Assembly (NCBI GenBank): GCA_937974245.1
Contig: CALJKV010000027.1
Span: 1-6,654, forward strand
Length of the DNA stretch: 6,654 nt
Direction of reading: 5' to 3'
DNA from: an uncultured Chloroflexota bacterium
Lineage (GTDB): Bacteria; Chloroflexota; Anaerolineae; Aggregatilineales; Phototrophicaceae
The translations under genes and the position numbers were made by a program. The notes under the pieces are model-generated. The model ran no database searches. It saw only the letters and a list, made by a program, of their open reading frames with translations, and was not told the DNA's origin. The number at the start of each line of letters is the position of its first letter. The first letter of the stretch is position 1. This document shows positions 1 to 4,656 of this stretch, one piece after another.

Positions 1-67
1 TTTCGCTTTCGCGTTTCGTCAGTGGCTGGTAAATGACCTCCGGCGGCTCGGAATCGGAATCGCGCAT
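1..67 (-). CDS. Start of a probable LuxR/GerE-type HTH regulator (partial)
   Basis: Only the first 22 codons are present; the gene continues beyond base 1. Translation from the ATG at 67 gives MRDSDSEPPEVIYQPLTKRE followed by SE. The PLTKRE-S-E signature matches the first helix of GerE/LuxR DNA-binding domains (pattern LT.RE.E.L). Here it sits at the N-terminus, an arrangement I know from large Chloroflexota regulators that carry the HTH first and ATPase or TPR repeats behind it; that architecture cannot be confirmed here. The start is well supported: GGAGGG lies at 77-72 on the minus strand, about 4 bases before the ATG, and an extended -10 promoter lies about 30 bases further upstream. The visible residues cannot separate a LuxR regulator from another protein that happens to begin with this string. 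Confidence 0.6.
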   Translation of the reverse strand, partial: MRDSDSEPPEVIYQPLTKRESE

Positions 68-103
68 CCTGCCCTCCGGTCTGTGATAGCCACAACCTTA
101 TAT

Positions 104-112
104 ATTATAGCA
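104..112 (-). promoter_or_regulatory. Extended -10 promoter for the 1-67 gene
   Basis: The minus strand reads TGCTATAAT from 112 to 104, a perfect TATAAT hexamer preceded by TGn. No good -35 hexamer is found 16-18 bases upstream, as is common when the TGn element is present. Transcription would begin near 97, giving a leader of about 30 bases that contains the GGAGGG ribosome site before the ATG at 67. The surrounding DNA (about 95-130) is clearly AT-rich against its neighbours. Confidence 0.65.
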
Positions 113-241
113 TAATGTTGAAATGTAGTGATTGTGTTGGGGCAATTGCTTTTGTCCTATTTTGAGGCTGTTTCCCTAAACCTTACTTCCCTATGATACA
201 GTTTGCAGATGAAATACAGATTCCTTGAAGGGACAATGCCT

Positions 242-261
242 GCAAATGCGCATGGATTTGC
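242..261. repeat. Small inverted repeat between two minus-strand genes
   Basis: GCAAAT at 242-247 and ATTTGC at 256-261 form a perfect 6-bp stem with an 8-base loop. It lies 15 bases beyond the stop codon of the 276-656 gene. No T-run follows it on the minus strand, so an intrinsic terminator is not well supported. The rest of 113-275 shows no coding signal that I trust on either strand. Confidence 0.3.
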
Positions 262-275
262 CCCCTCGCCCTTGT

Positions 276-656
276 TTACCACAGGCCGTTGCTGCTGGTG
301 TCCTCTGGGATGGCGTCATCCAGCGCGGCTTCGATTTCTTCCGCCAGTTCCACCGGCACGCTCTCGGCCTCCAACTCCTCATGAACCCACAGCCAGGCTT
401 CCTCATGCTCGTAGCGGGGGTCAAACGTGACCATCACCCGGTTATTCGGGCGCTGGAAAAAGGGCGGGCCGTTATACACGACTTGCAGGACGCAACTTAA
501 GTGACGCACAAACTGGATCACCTCCGGCTCAGCAGTCAGCCAGAAGGCCCAGACTCCGCGCTGCTCGAACGGCTCGGTGATGTGGAACGGTTTGGGACGT
601 GGCGGCAGGGTTGGTTTTTCCGAAGGTGATTCTTGTTTAGGGAATAGAGGGGTCAT
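276..656 (-). CDS. Uncharacterised 126-residue protein
   Basis: I do not recognise this family. The protein begins with a proline-rich, polar stretch of about 25 residues, continues with a compact, aromatic-rich middle (FWLTAEPEVIQFV at about 39-51, then QVVYNGPPFFQRP at about 58-70 and VMVTFDPRYEHEEAWLWV at about 74-91), and ends in an acidic helical tail rich in Glu, Ala and Asp. There is no signal peptide or membrane segment, so it is probably a soluble cytoplasmic protein. The Trp, Tyr and Phe content and GC-ending codons argue that this frame is truly coding, and the overlapping plus-strand frames (203-500) look like its shadows. The ATG at 656 is preceded by GGATAGGG about 10 bases away, a passable ribosome site. 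It is divergent from the secreted protein at 864. A possible promoter is TGGTAGAAT on the minus strand at 729-721. Confidence 0.7.
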   Translation of the reverse strand: MTPLFPKQESPSEKPTLPPRPKPFHITEPFEQRGVWAFWLTAEPEVIQFVRHLSCVLQVVYNGPPFFQRPNNRVMVTFDPRYEHEEAWLWVHEELEAESVPVELAEEIEAALDDAIPEDTSSNGLW

Positions 657-688
657 GAGCGGGCATCCCTATCCTATGAATGGATGGT

Positions 689-732
689 GGTTGGTAAAAT
701 CAGCGTACTGGAATATCGCGATTCTACCAACC
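689..732. repeat. Imperfect inverted repeat in the divergent intergenic region
   Basis: GGTTGGTA at 689-696 pairs perfectly with TACCAACC at 725-732. After an A.C mismatch, AATC (698-701) pairs with GATT (720-723), and after one bulged A, GCG (703-705) pairs with CGC (717-719), leaving an 11-base loop. This gives 15 pairs. Each arm also contains a TGn extended -10 look-alike, TGGTAAAAT on plus (692-700) and TGGTAGAAT on minus (729-721), so the symmetry could reflect facing promoters, an operator or an RNA hairpin. Confidence 0.55.
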
Positions 733-750
733 CCGCAAAAAGAGGGGGTT
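729..750. terminator. Weak hairpin, possible terminator or alternative fold
   Basis: AACCCC at 729-734 and GGGGTT at 745-750 form a 6-bp stem around a 10-base A-rich loop, followed on the plus strand by only two further Ts before CG. As an intrinsic terminator it is weak. Its left arm overlaps the right arm of the 689-732 inverted repeat, so a transcript could form only one of the two hairpins at a time. Confidence 0.3.
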
Positions 751-778
751 TTCGCTAAAGCCAGCGCCGCGCCAATCC

Positions 779-787
779 TGCTATAAT
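779..787 (+). promoter_or_regulatory. Extended -10 promoter for the 864 gene
   Basis: TGCTATAAT at 779-787 has a perfect TATAAT preceded by TGC. No -35 match is visible at the normal distance. The predicted start of transcription is near 794, giving a leader of about 70 bases with a hairpin at 804-824 and a ribosome site at 851-856. The nine bases are identical to the promoter read on the minus strand at 112-104. Confidence 0.65.
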
Positions 788-803
788 GAGACTATGCGGC
801 TTC

Positions 804-824
804 CCCGGTTCGCATCAAACCGGG
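804..824 (+). promoter_or_regulatory. Leader hairpin of the 864 gene
   Basis: CCCGGTT (804-810) and AACCGGG (818-824) form a perfect 7-bp stem with a 7-base loop (CGCATCA), starting about 10 bases after the predicted transcription start. It is not followed by a T-run, so it is not a terminator. It may stabilise the 5' end of the mRNA or act as a DNA operator; the sequence does not decide between these. Confidence 0.4.
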
Positions 825-863
825 TGATGATGATTGCCGTTGAGATAGTGAGGGAGTGGAGTC

Positions 864-2348
864 ATGCGGATTCGTATTGTAATTTCAGTGGTGTTTTTAC
901 TGTTAATATTCGTGCCGGTGGCAATGGCGCAGAGTGAAGCGGCTTCGTGCGTCCCCCTGGTTGACCAGGCGCTGGCCGAACTCGCGCAGAACTGTGCCAG
1001 TTTAGACGGGCAAACCGCCTGCTATGCCGCCGGGTCGGTGACGGCTGCCGGGTCGGTGGTCAACTTCAGCCAGCCAGGTGATCGTGTCGGGCTATCCGGC
1101 CTGGATTCACTGCAAACCGCCGCGTTGGATGTGGCGTCAGGGCAGTGGGGCGTGGCGGCGCTGAACGTGCAGGCCAATGTCCCCACCTCGGTAGACGGTC
1201 TGGCGGTGCTGTACCTGCTGCTGGGTGACGTCACGGTTGAAAATGCCGTCGCGCCGGAAAGTGCCATCCAGCCCGGCGAGCCAATTACCGTCACGACGCT
1301 GGTGGGCAGCAATATCCGCGTTTCCCCCAGCACCGATGGCACGGTACTCGCCAGCGCCCCGCCCGGAACGGAACTTCTGGCCGACGCCCGCAGCGCCGAC
1401 AATAGCTGGGTGCGTGTCCTGTATGAAGGCCGCGCCGCCTGGGTTTCTACCAGTTTGCTCGCCATCAACGACCCGCTGGAAAACCTGCCGGCCATCACGC
1501 GGGGCAGCCGCACACTGATGCAGGACTTTTTCCTGCATACCGCCAGCGGGCTGGCTGACTGCGAAGGCGCTGTCCCCGCCCTGTTGGTGCTGCAGGCGCC
1601 CGACCTTATTTCGGTGACGGTGACAGCCAACGGTCAGGAGATTACCTTTACTTCAACCATTGTGCTGTGGATCACCGAGGCGAACGAACTGCGCGTCCTG
1701 GTTCTTTCCGGCGGCGCTCAGATCGGCAACCTGAATATCCCGGCGGGCTTCACGGTGAAAGCCCCGTTGAGCGCCGATGGCCGCACTATCGCCGGGGCAT
1801 GGGAGAATCTGCGCTCCATGCTGGCCGGCGAACGCACCGCCCTGGCTGCCCTGACGGGAATCGCGCCGGAACTGCTCAACACGGCAATCCAGATTCCGAG
1901 CGAGGCCGATATTCAGGCGACACTGGCGGCATTGGCGGCGGGCGGTGTAGGACAGGCGACCAGCGGCCCGGCATCCGGGCAGGCCAATTGCAGCCGTTTC
2001 GCCCCGACTTCACCCTTAGGCGGGATGCGCCTGGGCGTTGAGACGTTCTACTGGGACGGGGCACTAGGCGCGACCAATTACCAGCTGTTGATTTATAACG
2101 GCGCGGGCAGCCAGGTGGCGTCATTTGAAACCGGGTCGGATAACACGGCGCTCTCGATAGATACCGGCAGTTTTGGCGATGGCGCGGACTTCAGTTGGGA
2201 AGTCAAGGCGCTGGTGGGCAACCAGATCGCCTGCACGTCGGGCCGCGTCGGTGTGCTGCGCGACGCGACTTCACAGCTGGTGGGCGATGGCGGCAGCACG
2301 ACCCCGCCCGATAACCCCGGCAGCGGCGGCGGCCAGTGGGGCAATTAG
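864..2348 (+). CDS. Secreted multi-domain protein with SH3b, FecR-like and Fn3-like regions
   Basis: The protein has 494 residues. A Sec signal peptide (basic MRIR, hydrophobic core to about residue 20, likely cut after AMA at 22) sends it across the membrane. Residues 27-130 form a module with C29, C44 and C53 and the signatures NF.QPGD, SGQWGVA and LLLGDV. Residues 141-201 are a bacterial SH3 domain: SNIRVSPSTDGTVLA, then PPGTEL, W182 and GRAAWVS. Residues 205-305 resemble a FecR-type beta domain (LLVLQAP..., ending PAGFTVKAPL). Residues 385-466 look like an Fn3 or Ig fold (FYWDGALGATNYQLLIYN), with C376 and C457 able to form a disulfide. The tail is Gly/Pro-rich, with no anchor or sorting signal, so release from the cell is likely. 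The first module and FecR-like part are shared with the 4657 protein. AGGGAG at 851-856 is 7 bases before the ATG. No enzymatic motif is visible; a binding or structural surface role is inferred. Confidence 0.85.
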   Translation: MRIRIVISVVFLLLIFVPVAMAQSEAASCVPLVDQALAELAQNCASLDGQTACYAAGSVTAAGSVVNFSQPGDRVGLSGLDSLQTAALDVASGQWGVAALNVQANVPTSVDGLAVLYLLLGDVTVENAVAPESAIQPGEPITVTTLVGSNIRVSPSTDGTVLASAPPGTELLADARSADNSWVRVLYEGRAAWVSTSLLAINDPLENLPAITRGSRTLMQDFFLHTASGLADCEGAVPALLVLQAPDLISVTVTANGQEITFTSTIVLWITEANELRVLVLSGGAQIGNLNIPAGFTVKAPLSADGRTIAGAWENLRSMLAGERTALAALTGIAPELLNTAIQIPSEADIQATLAALAAGGVGQATSGPASGQANCSRFAPTSPLGGMRLGVETFYWDGALGATNYQLLIYNGAGSQVASFETGSDNTALSIDTGSFGDGADFSWEVKALVGNQIACTSGRVGVLRDATSQLVGDGGSTTPPDNPGSGGGQWGN

Positions 2349-2402
2349 GCCGCAGCCACGATTTCCGCCGAAGGAGCGAGCACGACAATACGCTCATGAA
2401 TA

Positions 2403-2416
2403 GGTGAATGTTCACC
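2403..2416. promoter_or_regulatory. Perfect palindrome just before the LysR gene
   Basis: GGTGAA-TG-TTCACC is a perfect 6-bp inverted repeat with a 2-base centre, ending 13 bases before the LysR start codon. LysR proteins often bind a dyad near their own promoter and repress themselves, so this is a candidate operator; that role is inferred. The classical T-N11-A LysR box is not obvious in it, and the position over the ribosome-binding region would also suit translational control. Confidence 0.4.
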
Positions 2417-2429
2417 GGGTAACGCCGTT

Positions 2430-3350
2430 ATGCTGAGTCTGAACAAGCTGGAAATCTTCGCGCTGGTGGTCGAAACCGGCAGTTTTAGCGCGGCGGCGGA
2501 ACATCTGCTGCTGACACAACCGGCCATCAGCCAGCATATCCAGGACCTGGAAGCCCAGCTCGGCGTTACCCTCTTCAAACGCGGGCGACGCGGGGTAACG
2601 CTCACCGCAACCGGCGAGACACTCTACGCCTACACCCAGCGTATCCTGCGGCTGGTGCTGGAAGCCGAAACCGCCGTGACCGATGTGCGCCACATCAAGC
2701 GCGGCCAGGCCCGTATCGGCGCGACCCCCGGCGTGAGCATGTACCTGCTGCCCGGTTGGATTCGCACCTTCCAGCGGGCGTACCCCAACCTGACAATGGC
2801 GCTCGAAACGGCGGTCACCAGCAAAATACTGGCGGGCGTCCTGGCGCACGAACTCGACATCGGCCTGATTGAAGGTGAACTCACCGACACCGATCGTCTC
2901 GCCAGTTTCGTGCTGCGCGAGATTGATATGTACGTGATTGTGGGGACTGGGCATGACTGGTGCCAGAATGAGAGTGTGCCGGTTGCCGCCCTGGACGGTC
3001 AGCCGTTCATCACCCGCAGCCCGGACAGCCAGACGCGCCGCTGGATTGACACCCTGCTGGCCCAACACGGCGTCAAACCGCGTATCGTGGCGGAGTTCGA
3101 TAACCCCGAAGCGATCAAGCAGGCGGTTGCCAGCGGCATCGGCATCACCATCCTGCCGGAATACGCCGTCCACCACGAACAGGCGCGGAAGGTGGTGCGT
3201 ACCGTGCAGTTGGATAACCTCGTCATGCAGCGCACACTCAAACTGGTGTGGGATGAAAGCCTGCCCTTTTCCCCGGTGACCAAGGCGCTGCTGGCGCACC
3301 TGGCCGCCGAGTTCCCGCAGTTAAGCGCCGTGCTGGGGACTTCTACTTAG
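2430..3350 (+). CDS. LysR-family transcriptional regulator
   Basis: This is a complete LysR-type regulator of 306 residues, the usual family length. Residues 1-60 are the winged HTH: LNKLEIFALVVETGSFSAAA, then LTQPAISQHIQDLEAQLGV and LFKRGRRGVTLT, matching the family pattern closely. A linker helix follows to about 90. The effector-binding domain (about 91-295) begins RGQARIGATPGVSMYLLPGW and contains the ELDIGLIEGEL segment, resembling the CysL/CbbR-like branch; the ligand cannot be read from sequence. The ATG at 2430 is the only usual start after an in-frame TGA at 2397-2399, but its ribosome site is poor (only GGGT nearby). A perfect palindrome lies at 2403-2416. The gene follows the secreted-protein gene by 81 bases in the same direction, with no clear terminator between, so co-transcription is possible. 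It converges with the minus-strand relics that begin 11 bases beyond its stop. Confidence 0.93.
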   Translation: MLSLNKLEIFALVVETGSFSAAAEHLLLTQPAISQHIQDLEAQLGVTLFKRGRRGVTLTATGETLYAYTQRILRLVLEAETAVTDVRHIKRGQARIGATPGVSMYLLPGWIRTFQRAYPNLTMALETAVTSKILAGVLAHELDIGLIEGELTDTDRLASFVLREIDMYVIVGTGHDWCQNESVPVAALDGQPFITRSPDSQTRRWIDTLLAQHGVKPRIVAEFDNPEAIKQAVASGIGITILPEYAVHHEQARKVVRTVQLDNLVMQRTLKLVWDESLPFSPVTKALLAHLAAEFPQLSAVLGTST

Positions 3351-3361
3351 CCTCGCCCTCA

Positions 3362-3421
3362 TTATCCGCCTTCCACCACCCGGATTTCCTCGTCCGTCAG
3401 CCCGTAGAGGACAGACTTTCT
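3362..3421 (-). pseudogene. C-terminal remnant resembling Eco57I-type DNA methylase/endonuclease
   Basis: On the minus strand this frame reads RKSVLYGLTDEEIRVVEGG and then TAA at 3364-3362. The LYGLT.EEI..VE ending is one I know from the extreme C-terminus of Eco57I/type IIG-like restriction-modification proteins. GC-ending codons support this frame here, whereas the HNH remnant immediately upstream uses a different frame. No upstream part of such a protein is present, so only a 20-residue tail survives. The match is short and the assignment tentative. It ends 11 bases from the stop of the convergent LysR gene. Confidence 0.4.
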
Positions 3422-3422
3422 G

Positions 3423-3548
3423 GGAGGGATACACGCCCGGTTCGACCAATACGCGACGTTCCTTTATCCGTTCAACTGCGTTCAATTGCAGCAGAAACAC
3501 CGTCACGCGCCCGTTTGCCGTCAACGGGACAATCCGCAACCCATCTAA
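3423..3548 (-). pseudogene. C-terminal remnant of an HNH endonuclease gene
   Basis: The minus strand reads LDGLRIVPLTANGRVTVFLL and then QLNAVERIKERRVLVEPGVY followed by PS. This matches the C-terminal end of a family of small HNH endonucleases, pattern I.GLT..GR.TV..L..N......RR.....G.HPP. The CxxC and HNH catalytic parts, which come first in the intact protein, are absent. The frame has no ATG and is closed upstream by a TAA at 3569-3567 inside the methyltransferase gene, so it cannot make a functional nuclease. Downstream it runs without interruption into another frame that carries the Eco57I-like tail. The relic of the gene usually preceding this nuclease lies at 4276-4449, which strengthens the call. 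Confidence 0.55.
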
Positions 3549-3549
3549 G

Positions 3550-4134
3550 TCAGTGACTGAAAGACTTTAGAAGAATTCCTGAACAAAACGTTTTCGCAAT
3601 ATCATAACGGCTCAGTGAGCGCTGTTTTTTTTGTACGAAAAGGAAGCCTTGTCTGTCTATTAGGGCCGTCCAGCGATGGCTGTCCGTTTCGAAAAACGCC
3701 CGCATAGCGGGAAGGTTGGATTTCTCGTCAGCAATCAGCACAAACCCATCGTCTCGAACGGCATGACAGATCCGCTCTAGCACATCCAGGAGGGTGTCTG
3801 CCTCCAACATATGCAACGTTCGATCAATGACAACGACATCATAGGTGCCGACGGGCGAGAAGTCGCTCAGGTCGGCCACAACACCTTCAATGTGGAGAGC
3901 TTCAGCTTGTGCCTCTTCGAGCAACTGTGCGATGCCGGTCGTAGCCCTATCGACCCCAACGACATGATGGCCGCGACGCGCGATGAATAAGGCATCGCGT
4001 CCTTGACCACACCCGATGTCCAGAACATCAGCGTTTTGCTTGTTATAGCCGTCAAAGAAGGTCACGAACTCCGGCGTTGGGTCGCCCAACGCATGGCGCT
4101 GTTGTTGATAGACTTTCTCGTAATCCGTTGGCAT
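3550..4134 (-). CDS. Class I SAM-dependent methyltransferase
   Basis: This is an intact 194-residue protein with the Rossmann-fold methyltransferase motifs: motif I VLDIGCGQGRD (37-47) for S-adenosylmethionine binding, the acidic residue ending strand 2 in VVGVDRA (58-64, D62), GVVADLSDF (84-92), and YDVVVIDRTLHML (98-110). It resembles small-molecule methyltransferases of the Methyltransf_11/25 or TehB-like type more than DNA methylases; there is no (N/D)PP(Y/W) motif. The substrate is unknown. The ATG at 4134 is preceded by AGAGGTG about 6 bases away. The gene is poorer in GC and uses more AT-ending codons than the genes around it, and contains an A8 run (3632-3625). It sits between the stumps of two older genes, so it was probably acquired by transfer. 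A weak promoter candidate, TTCAAC-N17-GATTAT, lies upstream at about 4154-4193. Confidence 0.87.
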   Translation of the reverse strand: MPTDYEKVYQQQRHALGDPTPEFVTFFDGYNKQNADVLDIGCGQGRDALFIARRGHHVVGVDRATTGIAQLLEEAQAEALHIEGVVADLSDFSPVGTYDVVVIDRTLHMLEADTLLDVLERICHAVRDDGFVLIADEKSNLPAMRAFFETDSHRWTALIDRQGFLFVQKKQRSLSRYDIAKTFCSGILLKSFSH

Positions 4135-4172
4135 CCAAGCACCTCTACAAATGTTGATGATGACATAATCTA

Positions 4173-4331
4173 CTAGCTACCCAGCCAGTTGAAAGTGATC
4201 ACGCAAGTCAAACCGGTCAGGGTGTCCAGGCGTATTTGATTGGTGACTGCCCGCCTAATAGCGGCTTCCAGTCGATTAGGGTTGAGATGAAGCTGGTTGG
4301 CTGCCCGAACGGTTCTTCTCCAGCAGGTCAT
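4173..4331 (-). other. Doubtful 52-codon open frame upstream of the methyltransferase
   Basis: An ATG at 4331 opens a frame to a TAG at 4175-4173. Its middle reads RAANQLHLNPNRLEAAIRRA and continues with VTNQIRLDTLTG, which looks helical and not random, but I recognise no family. Its first part overlaps, in another frame, the relic at 4276-4449, and no ribosome site precedes the ATG. It may be the edge of the segment that carried the methyltransferase, or chance. Confidence 0.15.
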
Positions 4332-4449
4332 GCGCCCAGGCTTGAAGCTCGTCGGGCAGTCGGTAAGCCGCGATTTCTTCCAGGCTGGGCGCGGAACCCA
4401 GAAAATCAGTTACAACATCCTAGATCGTTCTATCTGAGGCTAGTGGCAT
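4276..4449 (-). pseudogene. Broken small gene of the 'DFL..PS.EEI' type that precedes HNH genes
   Basis: From the ATG at 4449 the minus strand reads MPLASDRTI, then an in-frame TAG at 4422-4420, then DVVTDFLGSAPSLEEIAAYR, LPDELQAWAHDLLEKNRSG and unrelated residues to a TAA at 4278-4276. The intact family has about 80 residues, begins with this same string without a stop, and continues with LTPEE-like acidic helices after the NR.G motif. It is commonly found directly before a small HNH endonuclease gene and looks antitoxin-like, though its function is not established as far as I know. Here similarity ends abruptly at NRSG, near 4303. The early stop and lost C-terminus make it a pseudogene. GGAG lies about 6 bases before the ATG and an extended -10 promoter at 4485-4477, so the expression signals still look intact. 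Confidence 0.65.
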
Positions 4450-4476
4450 CTCTTGCTCCTGAATCGCTATCCTTCT

Positions 4477-4485
4477 ATTGTAGCA
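4477..4485 (-). promoter_or_regulatory. Extended -10 promoter of the broken small gene
   Basis: The minus strand reads TGCTACAAT from 4485 to 4477, a TGn element with a 5-of-6 -10 hexamer. No -35 match is seen. Transcription would start near 4470, about 20 bases before the ATG at 4449. It could now serve the methyltransferase downstream through a long leader. Between this site and the plus-strand promoter at 4590 I see nothing convincing. Confidence 0.5.
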
Positions 4486-4589
4486 TCACCCCCTTTCCGG
4501 GCTGCACTATGCCTTCCAGACTTAAGACGACCAACATTCTGACTCCTCATAATTGACTTGCCGCCTGTAGTTGCCGTTCACCTGGGTTT

Positions 4590-4618
4590 TTGCCCGATCC
4601 CCGCACTTCTGTTACACT
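4590..4618 (+). promoter_or_regulatory. Promoter of the 4657 lipoprotein gene
   Basis: TTGCCC (4590-4595) is separated by 17 bases from TACACT (4613-4618), which is itself preceded by TGT, giving an extended -10 element (TGTTACACT). This is the only promoter here with a recognisable -35. Transcription would begin near 4625, about 32 bases before the GTG start, and the leader holds the AGGAGAGGG ribosome site at 4641-4649. Confidence 0.55.
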
Positions 4619-4656
4619 GCAACCCAATGGCAAGCGTGTGAGGAGAGGGTGTACCG

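Noticed and set aside
225..500. Plus-strand frames over the 126-residue gene
   Set aside because: Composition is that of a shadow frame, with no ribosome site suited to them; the minus strand has the better protein.
1022..1630. A 202-codon open frame antisense to the secreted protein
   Set aside because: Ser/Thr/Pro/Ala-rich low-complexity translation with no motif, opposite a gene with a signal peptide and recognisable domains.
2371..2376. Strong ribosome-site match AAGGAG before lysR
   Set aside because: The next ATG (2396) is 19 bases away and opens only a three-codon frame; the site is 53 bases from the lysR start, too far to serve it.
2412..3299. A 295-codon open frame antisense to lysR
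   Set aside because: It lies wholly opposite a clear LysR gene, matches no family I recognise, and is typical of shadow frames in GC-rich DNA.
3321..3539. A single 72-codon minus-strand gene
   Set aside because: The frame begins at TTG, mixes an HNH-like tail with residues from the wrong frame, and overlaps the end of the LysR gene. Codon use switches frame near 3422, so it is two remnants and not one gene.
3625..3632. A8 run in the methyltransferase gene as a programmed slippage site
   Set aside because: The frame continues without a break for 26 codons and no stimulatory structure or useful alternative frame is seen; at most a mutation-prone run.
4236..4556. A 106-codon plus-strand frame
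   Set aside because: It covers the relic of the small minus-strand gene and its promoter, and its translation shows no domain or suitable ribosome site.
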